Shown in pieces: positions 1-7,065 of a stretch of DNA of 27,150 bases. Position numbers and translations under genes: made by a program. Below the pieces are notes generated by a model, which worked only from the letters and a program-made list of their open reading frames with translations, searched no databases and was not told the origin of the DNA. The DNA lies in contig CAYFIB010000037.1 of the NCBI GenBank assembly GCA_964342855.1, positions 1 through 27,150 on the forward strand, written 5' to 3'. This DNA is from JBCBJX01 sp964342855 (GTDB taxonomy: Bacteria > Pseudomonadota > Alphaproteobacteria > Caulobacterales > Parvularculaceae). Positions within the stretch are counted from its first letter, which is position 1. Every line of letters begins with the position of its first letter.

Positions 1-1095
1 GGTGGCGAGCCAGAGCGCGCTCGCGGCGACCGCGCCGCCCCCGAACGCGAAGGCGAGCGCGCCCGCCGCCGCGCCGCCGGAGACGACCGCGCGATCCTCC
101 GCCGCGACGACGCCCGCAAGCGCGGCGGCGGCGGCGATGAGGCCGAGGGTCCCGAGAAGCGCCGGATCCGGCGCGCCGAGGATCGCGAACGGCGCTGACC
201 CGCCCGGCGTCGCCAGGAACACCGCCCCGAAGACGACGATGGCGAGGAAAGCTTCAATGATCGCGGGAAGGATCAATTCGCCCTTCATGCGCGGCCCGGC
301 GTTCATCCGCACCGCGATGGAAAGAATGGCGAGCAGAGGGCTGACCAGAGCGAGGAGGCCGGTGACCAGTCCGGCGCTCGCGCTTTCGATGAGCGGCAGC
401 CCCGGCTCGCGCGAGGGCGCGGCCATGGCGCGCAGGGCGAGCGCGAGAGCGAGCCCCGCGGGCCACGCCGCGAGAGGCGCGAAAACGAGGATCGATCCCG
501 CCGCGAGCGCGCCTGCGCCTGCCGCCGCCAGCGAAAGCCGCGGCGCGAGGATGAGAGCGAGAAGCGGCGCCAGCATCGCCGCGAGCCCGGCCCTGGCGGC
601 GGCGAGAGCCGCCCCCGGCTCCGCGCCGCCGCCCGCCAGACCCGAAAGGAGGATGTGCACCGGCAAGCCGCCGGCGACGCCCGCCTCCTCCGAGGAATAG
701 GTCCCGCTCCGCCACGCCTCCGCCGCCGCGAACGGCGCGAGGGTCTCCGCCGGCGCGCCGTCGGCGAGGCTCGTCCCGTTCATCGCGGCGAGAGCGGCGA
801 GGCCCATGAGAACGAACACGGCGAGGAGCGCACGCGTCGGGGTTCCAAAGCCTTCAAAAGACATCTTCTTCCGGGCTTTGCGCGGTTTCGAGGTTCGCGC
901 GCTCGGGCGCCCATCGGGCGACAGCGTCGCGCGGCTCGCCAGCGGCGACGGCGCGGGCCGCTCAGGCGTCGGCGCGTCGTCAGATGGCGTCAGACGATCA
1001 GCGAAAGCGGCCTCGGCGAGGCGTTCCAGTTCGCGCACGCCACGCGGCCCATGGGCGCTGAAGCGGACGGGCGTTTCATTGGGGGACTCGGACAC
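1..1095 (-). CDS. Polytopic membrane protein of unknown function (3' end beyond window)
   Basis: An open frame of 365 codons with no stop runs off the left edge, so the C-terminus is missing. I place the start at GTG 1095 because GAGGAG lies 8 bases upstream; an internal ATG at 864 is the alternative. Residues 1-77 are hydrophilic, rich in Pro, Arg and Ser, and probably a disordered cytoplasmic tail. A first membrane helix follows at about 87-104, then a loop containing AEAWRSGTYSSEE, then a series of Ala/Leu/Gly-rich helices up to the edge (roughly seven or eight in all). One helix followed by a polar loop and then many helices resembles lipid-linked sugar (GT-C type) transferases, but I see no diagnostic motif. 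It is divergent from the CDF gene. Reality of the gene is fairly sure; function is unknown. Confidence 0.7.
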   Translation of the reverse strand, partial: MSESPNETPVRFSAHGPRGVRELERLAEAAFADRLTPSDDAPTPERPAPSPLASRATLSPDGRPSARTSKPRKARKKMSFEGFGTPTRALLAVFVLMGLAALAAMNGTSLADGAPAETLAPFAAAEAWRSGTYSSEEAGVAGGLPVHILLSGLAGGGAEPGAALAAARAGLAAMLAPLLALILAPRLSLAAAGAGALAAGSILVFAPLAAWPAGLALALALRAMAAPSREPGLPLIESASAGLVTGLLALVSPLLAILSIAVRMNAGPRMKGELILPAIIEAFLAIVVFGAVFLATPGGSAPFAILGAPDPALLGTLGLIAAAAALAGVVAAEDRAVVSGGAAAGALAFAFGGGAVAASALWLAT

Positions 1096-1110
1096 GCGCG
1101 AAGCTCCTCG

Positions 1111-1173
1111 TTAACCGGTCGTCAGGCGAATTCACCGGGATAAGGAGCAAGCCGCAGGCCATTAACCGGTTAA
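1111..1173. promoter_or_regulatory. Palindrome TTAACCGGTTAA plus a partial copy between divergent genes
   Basis: A perfect 12-base palindrome TTAACCGGTTAA lies at 1162-1173, and nine of its bases recur at 1111-1119 (TTAACCGGT). Both lie in the 152-base gap between the divergent membrane-protein gene and the CDF gene, where an operator would be expected. The half-site resembles the TTAA half of CtrA boxes, but the spacing does not fit TTAA-N7-TTAA. The regulator is unknown. Confidence 0.35.
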
Positions 1174-1247
1174 GCGGCCGTCGCGAGTGAAAGTCATGAG
1201 ACGGAAGGTTCATTGACCCCGCTTCGCGGACGCTCCATGCAATATCG

Positions 1248-2138
1248 GTGACCGAGATAGCCGCCACTTCCGAGCCTGCGCCTCGCTCGCCATTCGCCAA
1301 AATCGCGGCGGGCGCCTCCCTTGTGGTCGCTGTATCTCTCGTCGCGGCGAAGCTCTGGGCGTGGCTCGCCTCCGGCTCGGTCGGCGTCCTCGCCTCGCTC
1401 GCGGACTCCAGCCTCGACCTTCTCGCCTCCATGATCGCCGCGACCGGCGTCTGGTTCTCCGCCCGCCCGGCGGACGACAATCACCGCTTCGGCCATGAAA
1501 AAGGCGAAGCCGCCGCCGCGCTGGTGCAGGCGGTTCTGATCGGCGTCTCCGTCATCTTCATCGCCACGGAAACCATCAACGCTTTCCTTGCGCCTGAACC
1601 CCTCGCGGCGGAGGGCGTCGCCATGCTGGTGATGGCGGGATCGCTCGCGGCGACGATCGTCCTCGTCTCGATCCAGACCGTCGCGCTGCGCCGGGACGCC
1701 TCCCTCGCGGTGGAGGCGGACCGCGCGCACTATGTCGGCGACATTCTCAGTCAGGGCGGCGTGCTCGCCGCGCTCGCCGCGACGACGTACCTCGGCGCGC
1801 CGCGGCTGGACGCCATCGCTGGCGCGGCTGTCGGCGTCATGCTCGCCATCGCGGCGGCGACCATCGCCCGCAAGGCCCTGCGCGATCTTCTCGACGAGGA
1901 ACTGCCCGACGCCGAGCGCGACGCCATCTGCAAGGCCGCTCGCGGCGCTTCGAAAGCTCTCGGCGCCCATGATCTGCGGACCCGTCGCGCGGGCGAACGG
2001 CTGTTCGTGCAGCTTCACCTCGATCTGCCCGCCGAGATGGCGCTGAGAGAAGCGCACGCCGCCGGCGAGCGGGCGCGGGCGGCGATCCTCAAGCTTCACC
2101 CAGGAGCAGACGTCATCATTCACCACGATCCGGTGTAA
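1248..2138 (+). CDS. Cation diffusion facilitator (CDF) family metal efflux protein, FieF-like
   Basis: A 296-residue inner-membrane antiporter predicted to export divalent metal (Zn, Fe or similar) in exchange for protons. The transmembrane zinc site of the family is intact: D53 and D57 in SLADSSLD, and H161 and D165 in AHYVGD. Each is exactly eight residues beyond the FieF counterparts D45, D49, H153 and D157. FGHEKGE at 81-87 is the usual family loop after helix 2. The soluble C-terminal domain from about residue 210 ends in HPGADVIIHHDPV, which carries metal-binding histidines. The start is GTG 1248; no clear Shine-Dalgarno precedes it, but there is no other in-frame start before residue 62. 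The substrate cannot be fixed from sequence. It stands 43 bases upstream of the fzlA-like gene on the same strand. Confidence 0.93.
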   Translation: MTEIAATSEPAPRSPFAKIAAGASLVVAVSLVAAKLWAWLASGSVGVLASLADSSLDLLASMIAATGVWFSARPADDNHRFGHEKGEAAAALVQAVLIGVSVIFIATETINAFLAPEPLAAEGVAMLVMAGSLAATIVLVSIQTVALRRDASLAVEADRAHYVGDILSQGGVLAALAATTYLGAPRLDAIAGAAVGVMLAIAAATIARKALRDLLDEELPDAERDAICKAARGASKALGAHDLRTRRAGERLFVQLHLDLPAEMALREAHAAGERARAAILKLHPGADVIIHHDPV

Positions 2139-2181
2139 GCCTCGGCTTTTCCCGCGCCGCGAGCCTCGATAGAAGCGCGCC

Positions 2182-2862
2182 ATGCGCGTCCTTCTTCACG
2201 ACCCATTCGACCCCGGCTCGCGCGCGGCGCGCCTTGCGCTCGGCGAGAAGAAACTCGACTTCAACGCCGTCGAGCAGAAGGCGCCCGAAAGCGATGGCGA
2301 CTTCCTGCGCATCAATCCGGCGGGGCGCCTGCCGGTGCTTCTGGAGCAATCCCTCACCGGCGAGGAAGCCGCTCTCTGGCCGGCGCCGACCGCAGCTGAA
2401 TATCTCGACGAAGCCTATGGCGGAACGCCGCTTCTTCCGGGCACGTCGCTGAAGCGGGCCGAAACGCGCCGCCTCGTCGCGTGGTTTGAAGAAAAATTCG
2501 CCGCCGACGTCTCCGGTCCCATCATCTTTGAGCGGATCGAAAAGCGCCGCCGACGCCTTGGCCCGCCGGACTACGCCGTCATCCGCCCCGCCGCGGACGC
2601 GCTCGGCTGGCATCTCGATTACCTGAACCACCTCGTTGAAAGCCGGAACTGGGTGGCGGGCGAAACGCTCTCGCTCGCCGATCTCTTCGCCGCGGCGCAC
2701 CTCTCCGTACTCGACTATTTCGGCGCCGTGCCCTGGCATGATGCGCCCGATGCGAAGGACTGGTACGCGCGCATGAAATCGCGCCCCTCCTTCAAGCCGC
2801 TCCTCGAGGACCGCATCCCCGGCGTTCCGCCGCACCGCGCCTATGGCGATCTCGACTTCTGA
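2182..2862 (+). CDS. fzlA: Glutathione S-transferase-like protein, probable FtsZ-binding FzlA
   Basis: A 226-residue protein with an N-terminal thioredoxin-like GST domain (about 1-80, containing INPAGRLPVLL) and a helical C-terminal domain. The C-terminal half reads VAGETLSLADLFAAAHLSVLDY, then FGAVPW, KDWYARMKSRPSFKPLL, and ends in AYGDLDF. To my recollection this end and the synteny with queG match FzlA, the GST homologue that binds and curves FtsZ filaments and controls constriction rate in Caulobacter. If so it acts at the division site and not as a detoxifying enzyme. The ATG at 2182 fits the family start. Its 3' end overlaps queG by 20 bases, which suggests translational coupling. A generic GST remains possible. 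Confidence 0.8.
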   Translation: MRVLLHDPFDPGSRAARLALGEKKLDFNAVEQKAPESDGDFLRINPAGRLPVLLEQSLTGEEAALWPAPTAAEYLDEAYGGTPLLPGTSLKRAETRRLVAWFEEKFAADVSGPIIFERIEKRRRRLGPPDYAVIRPAADALGWHLDYLNHLVESRNWVAGETLSLADLFAAAHLSVLDYFGAVPWHDAPDAKDWYARMKSRPSFKPLLEDRIPGVPPHRAYGDLDF

Positions 2863-3985
2863 GGGCCCGCGCGCGCGCATTCTTGCGCACGCCCGGGAGC
2901 TGGGCTTCGACGCGTCGGGCGTGACGACGCCGGATGCTCTTCCTGACGCGCCTGAACGCCTCGGCGCGTTCCTCGCCGCGGGCCGGCACGGAACCATGGA
3001 CTGGATGGAGACCCGCGCGCGCGAGCGGGCTAATCCGCGCGCGCTGTGGCCGGAGGCCCGCTCCATCGTCATGGTGGCGACGAATTATGCGCCCGAAGCC
3101 GATCCGATGACGGGGCTTGAGGCGCCGGAGACCGGCCTCGTCTCCGCCTATGCGACGCGCAAGGACTATCATGACGTTCTGAAATCCCGCCTCAAGGCGC
3201 TTGGCCGCTGGACGGCGGAGGCGTTCGGCGCGGAGGTGAAAGTCTTCGTCGACACCGCGCCGGTGATGGAGAAGCCCCTCGCCGCCGCCGCCGGGATCGG
3301 CTGGCAGGGCAAGCACACCAATCTCGTCTCACGCGAGTTTGGCTCCTGGCTCTTTCTCGGCGCGATGTTCACGACGCTTGAGCTGGAGCCGGACGCGCCG
3401 GAGACGGATCATTGCGGCTCCTGCACGACCTGCCTCGATATCTGCCCGACCGACGCGTTCCCTTCGCCCTACCAGCTCGATGCGACGCGCTGCCTCGCCT
3501 ACTGGTCCATTGAGCATAAGGGTCCGATCCCGGAGGAATTCCGGGCGCACATGGGCAACCGCATCTTCGGCTGCGATGATTGTCTCGCCGTCTGCCCGTG
3601 GAACAAATTCGCGCAAGATGCTGCGGACGCGCGCCTCGCGACGCGCGAGGCGCTACAGGGCTGCGATCTCGCCGAGCTTGCCGCCCTCGACGACGCCGCC
3701 TTCCGCGCGCTGTTCGCCGGCACGCCGGTGAAGCGGACAGGGCGCGACCGGTTCGTTCGTAACGTGATGATCGCTATCGGCAATTCGGGCGCGGAGCGCT
3801 TCGTGGCGACGTGCCGCGAGCGAGTGAGCGACGCCTCGCCGCTGGTGCGCGGCGCGGCGGCGTGGGCGCTGGCGCGGTTGGATGGCGGCGCGGCGTGGGA
3901 GCTGGCGGAGAGCGCGTTGGTTTCTGAAGTGGATGCGGATGTTCGCGCTGAGTGGAATTCTGTTCTGAGCCGCCGTCCTTCGTGA
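2843..3985 (+). CDS. queG: Epoxyqueuosine reductase QueG
   Basis: A 380-residue cobalamin and iron-sulfur enzyme that makes the last step of queuosine synthesis, reducing epoxyqueuosine to queuosine in tRNA anticodons. The N-terminal cobalamin-binding half contains FVDTAPVMEK with the expected catalytic aspartate at 138. Two [4Fe-4S] sites are visible: CGSCTTCLDICP (C191, C194, C197, C201) and CDDCLAVCPWNKF (C244, C247, C251), with C217 in between. A HEAT-like region with VRGAAAWALARL follows near 330-345. It overlaps the fzlA-like gene by 20 bases, an arrangement that suggests co-translation. The last four codons (RRPS) and the TGA stop lie inside an inverted repeat shared with the convergent BCCT gene. 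Confidence 0.96.
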   Translation: MAISTSEGPRARILAHARELGFDASGVTTPDALPDAPERLGAFLAAGRHGTMDWMETRARERANPRALWPEARSIVMVATNYAPEADPMTGLEAPETGLVSAYATRKDYHDVLKSRLKALGRWTAEAFGAEVKVFVDTAPVMEKPLAAAAGIGWQGKHTNLVSREFGSWLFLGAMFTTLELEPDAPETDHCGSCTTCLDICPTDAFPSPYQLDATRCLAYWSIEHKGPIPEEFRAHMGNRIFGCDDCLAVCPWNKFAQDAADARLATREALQGCDLAELAALDDAAFRALFAGTPVKRTGRDRFVRNVMIAIGNSGAERFVATCRERVSDASPLVRGAAAWALARLDGGAAWELAESALVSEVDADVRAEWNSVLSRRPS

Positions 3986-4081
3986 CACGCGGCTCCGCCG
4001 TGCTCCTCAGGACGAAGTTCAGAGCAGGTTGTATATCAGTCTTCGTCCTGAGGAGGCGCGAAGCGCCGTCACGAAGGACGG
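3973..4081. repeat. Pair of inverted palindromic repeats between convergent genes
   Basis: A left copy (3973-4017) and a right copy (4041-4081) are near reverse complements, sharing CCGTCCTTCGTGAC at the outer ends and CCTCAGGACGAAG at the inner ends. Each copy also has its own inner hairpin (GCGG-CTC-CGCC type on the left, GGCGC-GAA-GCGCC on the right). The outer ends reach into both flanking genes and supply the stop codons of queG and the BCCT gene. The structure resembles dispersed intergenic palindromes of Alphaproteobacteria and could act as a bidirectional terminator. A GC-rich stem lacking a long T run makes pure intrinsic termination uncertain. Confidence 0.85.
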
Positions 4082-5475
4082 CCGCGCCGCGCCATCTCGC
4101 GGCCATCGCGCACGAGCCGCAGGCCGAGCGCGCCCATCTGCGCCGCCAGGAGCATGCTGAGCGGGATCGCGCCGACCACGGCGAAGGCCCGCGTCGCGTT
4201 CTGGCCGCCGCCGGAGAGGACCGCCGCGATGGAGAGCGCGGCGATCAGCACGCCCCAGAACAGCCGCTCGCCGACGCCGGGCCGCGCCTTCCCACCGCTT
4301 GAGAGCATGGCGAGCACATAGGAGCCGGAATCGGCGCTCGTGATGATGAAGACGGCGACAAGCAGCAGGGTCAGCCCGCCGGTGACCGCCGGGTAAATGA
4401 GCGTCTCCAACAGGACGTAGGCGGCGCTCGGCGCCGTCGCGAAATCATCGACACCGAGATCGACGCCCGCCTGCATCTGCGCGTCGATGGCCGCGCCGCC
4501 GAAAGCAGAGAACCAGACCCAGCTGAGGACGGTCGGCGCCAGCACGACGCCGAGAATGAACTCCCGAACCGTCCGCCCGCGGGAGATGCGCGCAATGAAG
4601 ACGCCGACGAACGGCGTCCACGCAACCCACCAGAGGAAGTAGGTGAGCGACCAGTCCCGCGTCCATGAACGCCCCACGCCTTCGGGGCGAAGATCGACGG
4701 AGAGCGGCCCGATTTGGGCGAGATAGGCGCCCGCTGACTCCATGAGAGTACGGACGACCTCCAGCGTCGGCCCGACCGTGAAGACGAAGACCAAGAGGGC
4801 GAACGACAGCGCGAGATTGAAGTTCGATAGCGGCTCGATGCCGCGCTTCAGCCCGCCCGCGGCGCTCGCGAGATAAACAAGGGCGAGCACCGCGATGACG
4901 CCCGCCTGCGCGGCGAGCGGCGCCTCGAGCCCGACGCCGGTGAGGCGGCGCAGCCCCGCGCCCATCTGGATCGCCCCCTGCCCGACGGAGGCGACGACGC
5001 CGAAGATGACCGCCGCGGCGGCGGCCCAGTCGATCAACCGGCGCACGCGCGCGGAGGCGCCTGAAAAGACGCTCGATGGCGCGAACGGCCGTTTTTCATC
5101 GGCGACATAGGCGACCGCAAGCGCCGCGGCGGCGTAGATCGCCCACGGATGAAGGCCCCAGTGAAAGAGCGTCAGCGCGAAGGCGTCCCGACGCGCCTCG
5201 AGGCTTCCCGGCTCCGCGCCGCCCGGCGGCGGGTTCACGGTGAAGATGAGCGGCTCCGCCGCGCCCCAGAAGACGAGCCCCGCCCCCATGCCTGCGGCGA
5301 ACAGCATGGCGAGCCAGGAAAGGGTGGAGAATTCCGGCCGCGCGTCCGCTCCGCCGAGACGCAGGCGCCCCCATGGTCCTAGCGCGGCGGCGGCGCAGAA
5401 CAGAACGCACGCGCCCGCGAGCCCGAGCGCGAACCAGTCGAAGCGAAGCAGGAAGAAATCCGCCAGCCCCCGCAC
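4069..5475 (-). CDS. BCCT family compatible-solute transporter (betaine/choline/carnitine)
   Basis: A multi-helix secondary transporter predicted to import a quaternary ammonium solute such as glycine betaine. Family marks are PEFSTLSWLAMLFAAGMGAG, FWGAAEPL, FHWGLHPWAIY, the tryptophan-rich segment WTRDWSLTYFLWWVAWTPF followed by GVFIARISRGRTVREF, and FIITSADSG. The coordinates use GTG 5475, the first standard start codon (468 residues), but this removes most of TM1. The frame stays open to a TAA at 5601-5599 and encodes TYWPHLAVALFTGAALASPDTV, a good TM1; no ATG, GTG or TTG occurs there. GAGGAG at about 5598-5593 lies 6 bases before ATC 5586, which would give 505 residues, normal for the family. 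It follows the K+ channel gene on the same strand. The C-terminus (GRPS) lies in the inverted repeat. The substrate is inferred. Confidence 0.92.
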   Translation of the reverse strand: MRGLADFFLLRFDWFALGLAGACVLFCAAAALGPWGRLRLGGADARPEFSTLSWLAMLFAAGMGAGLVFWGAAEPLIFTVNPPPGGAEPGSLEARRDAFALTLFHWGLHPWAIYAAAALAVAYVADEKRPFAPSSVFSGASARVRRLIDWAAAAAVIFGVVASVGQGAIQMGAGLRRLTGVGLEAPLAAQAGVIAVLALVYLASAAGGLKRGIEPLSNFNLALSFALLVFVFTVGPTLEVVRTLMESAGAYLAQIGPLSVDLRPEGVGRSWTRDWSLTYFLWWVAWTPFVGVFIARISRGRTVREFILGVVLAPTVLSWVWFSAFGGAAIDAQMQAGVDLGVDDFATAPSAAYVLLETLIYPAVTGGLTLLLVAVFIITSADSGSYVLAMLSSGGKARPGVGERLFWGVLIAALSIAAVLSGGGQNATRAFAVVGAIPLSMLLAAQMGALGLRLVRDGREMARRGRPS

Positions 5476-5618
5476 GAGCGCAATGACCGTGTCAGGGCTT
5501 GCGAGCGCCGCGCCGGTGAAGAGGGCGACGGCGAGATGGGGCCAGTAAGTCGGCGCATGGCGCCGAAGGTCGGTCAGAAAAGGGATCGGTCGCTCCTCTT
5601 ACGGGCGCGACGGTCGGC

Positions 5619-6053
5619 TCACCACCTCAGAACGCGCAGTCGGATATAGGCGTCCAACATGAAGGCGGCGGAGAAGCCGAAAAGCAACAGCCCGTCCGCC
5701 GCGGCGGCCCCGGCGAGGAGCCCCCATTCCTGCGGCGCGAGCACGTCGCCATAGCCGAGGGTCGTGTAGGTGATGGCGGCGAAATAGAGAGCTTCCTCGA
5801 AATGCGCGAAGCCGCCGAGGAATTCGAAGACCCAGCCCCACAACGCGATTTCGAAGGCGTGGGCGGTGGAAAGGAGGACGGCGAGAAGGAAGAAAATCGC
5901 CGTCTCCCGGAAGAAGCGGAACGGGCCGACGCCCTTCACGGCGGAGCGGACCGCCGCGGCGCCGAGGCTGATGAAAACCGCGTGCAGCGCGAAGGTCGCG
6001 AGCAGCACGCCCGCCGACCACGCGAAAGAGGGCCACAATCCGCCGCTGAACAT
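5619..6053 (-). CDS. Two-pore-domain-type potassium channel protein
   Basis: A 144-residue integral membrane protein with about three hydrophobic segments (roughly 12-33, 50-75, 111-134). Before the last is a pore loop with the K+ selectivity filter TTLGYGD at 97-103. This places it in the Ion_trans_2 channel family, which works as a tetramer in the inner membrane. No cytoplasmic RCK/TrkA domain is present, so gating by such a domain is not expected. The start is ATG 6053, preceded by GGGAG 6 bases upstream; an upstream in-frame start at 6164 would add an unrelated polar extension and overlap rmlC. The BCCT gene follows about 30 bases downstream, so the pair may be co-transcribed for osmotic adaptation. 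Confidence 0.87.
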   Translation of the reverse strand: MFSGGLWPSFAWSAGVLLATFALHAVFISLGAAAVRSAVKGVGPFRFFRETAIFFLLAVLLSTAHAFEIALWGWVFEFLGGFAHFEEALYFAAITYTTLGYGDVLAPQEWGLLAGAAAADGLLLFGFSAAFMLDAYIRLRVLRW

Positions 6054-6120
6054 GAGCCTCTCCCGCGCTGACGTCGCCTCATCGCTTGCCACCGGCGCGG
6101 GGCTCGGGCAAGTCCGCGCC

Positions 6121-6678
6121 ATGGACGTGCACGACTTTCCCCTCGCCGGGCTCCGGCTGATCACACCGCGGCGCTTCGCTGATGATCGCGGCTATTTCTG
6201 CGAAACCTATAACGAGCGCGCGTTTGCGGACGCGACGGGCGGCGTGCGGTTCGTTCAGGATAATGAGAGCCTGTCCGAAGCCGTCGGCACCGTCCGTGGG
6301 CTGCACTATCAGGCGCCGCCGCACGCGCAGGCGAAGCTGGTGCGCGTCGCCGAAGGCGCGATCCTCGATGTCGCCGTCGATGTCCGGAAAGGCTCGCCGA
6401 CCTACGGCCAATGGGCGTCAGCGGAGCTTTCCGCCGAGAACGGCGCGCAATTGTTCGTTCCCGCCGGGTTCCTGCACGGCTTTGTCACCCGCGCGCCGCG
6501 CACCCGCGTCGTCTACAAGGTCGACGCCTTTTACGACGGGCCGAGCGACGGCGCCGTCAACTGGCGCTCGCCGGATCTCGGGATCGATTGGGGGATCGCG
6601 CCGGACGCGGCGGTGCTTTCCGACAAGGATGCGCGCGCGCCCTATTTCGAGGACTTCGCGTCGCCCTTCGCGCTCTGA
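6121..6678 (+). CDS. rmlC: dTDP-4-dehydrorhamnose 3,5-epimerase
   Basis: A 185-residue cupin enzyme that epimerises dTDP-4-keto-6-deoxy-glucose at C3 and C5, the third step of dTDP-L-rhamnose synthesis in the cytoplasm. GTVRGLHYQ carries the catalytic histidine (H62); VPAGFLHGF at 113-121, VVYKVDAFYD (with Y132), and the closing NWRSPDLGIDW are all family motifs. Length is normal. I chose ATG 6121 because the protein then begins with the conserved start (DFPLAGLRLITPRRFADDRGYF); longer frames upstream run through the divergent channel gene. The other rml genes of this window (rmlB, rmlD) are about 19 kb away, so this copy is detached from its pathway partners. Its last 37 bases overlap the 3' end of the convergent small gene. 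Confidence 0.96.
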   Translation: MDVHDFPLAGLRLITPRRFADDRGYFCETYNERAFADATGGVRFVQDNESLSEAVGTVRGLHYQAPPHAQAKLVRVAEGAILDVAVDVRKGSPTYGQWASAELSAENGAQLFVPAGFLHGFVTRAPRTRVVYKVDAFYDGPSDGAVNWRSPDLGIDWGIAPDAAVLSDKDARAPYFEDFASPFAL

Positions 6679-7052
6679 GCTTCGGCTTCGTCGGCGAGCT
6701 TCGCCGCATCGCCGGCAAGTAATTTGTACTCCGCCTCCGACCCTGCGAGTTCGCGGCGCAGAGCCCCGATCTCGGCGCGCAGATCAGCGGCGGCGGCGGT
6801 GACGTCCGCGGAAACAGCAGGCCCCGCCGCGCCGTTCGCATACGGCTTTTCAGCGGGCCTCGCAGCGGCCGCCTTGCGGGCGTCAGCCAGCGCATTCGAC
6901 AGACGCCGACGTTCAGCTTCCCATTCGGCAGGCGCGTCGGAGGCTTTTTTGCGAGCGCGCATCCACGGGCGCAGGGCGAGGGTCGCCGCCCCCGCGCCGA
7001 TGAGGGCGGCGAGGGCGAGGACGATCCACATCTCGGAGATCAACCAGAGCAT
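6642..7052 (-). CDS. Small membrane-anchored coiled-coil protein of unknown function
   Basis: A 136-residue protein with one N-terminal membrane helix (IVLALAALIGAGAATLAL) followed by basic residues (MRARKK) and an Ala/Glu/Lys/Arg-rich tail with heptad character (EWEAERRRLSNALADARKAA; DLRAEIGALRRELAGSEAEY). This predicts a cytoplasmic coiled coil tethered to the inner membrane. ATG 7052 is preferred over the frame start at 7082 because GAGAGGA lies just upstream and the membrane helix follows directly. It sits 13 bases after the BON/OmpA gene on the same strand, so both are likely one transcript and may act together at the envelope. I do not recognise a named family. Its 3' end overlaps rmlC on the other strand by 37 bases. 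Confidence 0.75.
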   Translation of the reverse strand: MLWLISEMWIVLALAALIGAGAATLALRPWMRARKKASDAPAEWEAERRRLSNALADARKAAAARPAEKPYANGAAGPAVSADVTAAAADLRAEIGALRRELAGSEAEYKLLAGDAAKLADEAEAQSAKGDAKSSK

Positions 7053-7065
7053 GGCGACGGTCCTC

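Noticed and set aside
2..700. 232-codon plus-strand open frame at the left edge
   Set aside because: Ala/Pro/Arg-rich shadow. The opposite strand encodes a continuous membrane protein with a good ribosome binding site.
1111..1173. CtrA binding site
   Set aside because: The TTAA half-sites are 4 bases apart in the palindrome and not 7, so the CtrA consensus is not met.
1194..2183. 329-codon minus-strand open frame
   Set aside because: Antisense to the CDF transporter gene, whose metal-binding residues are all in place; the product is Arg/Gly/Asp-rich without motifs.
3973..4081. CRISPR array or insertion sequence end
   Set aside because: There are only two copies, in inverted orientation, with no regular spacers and no transposase gene nearby.
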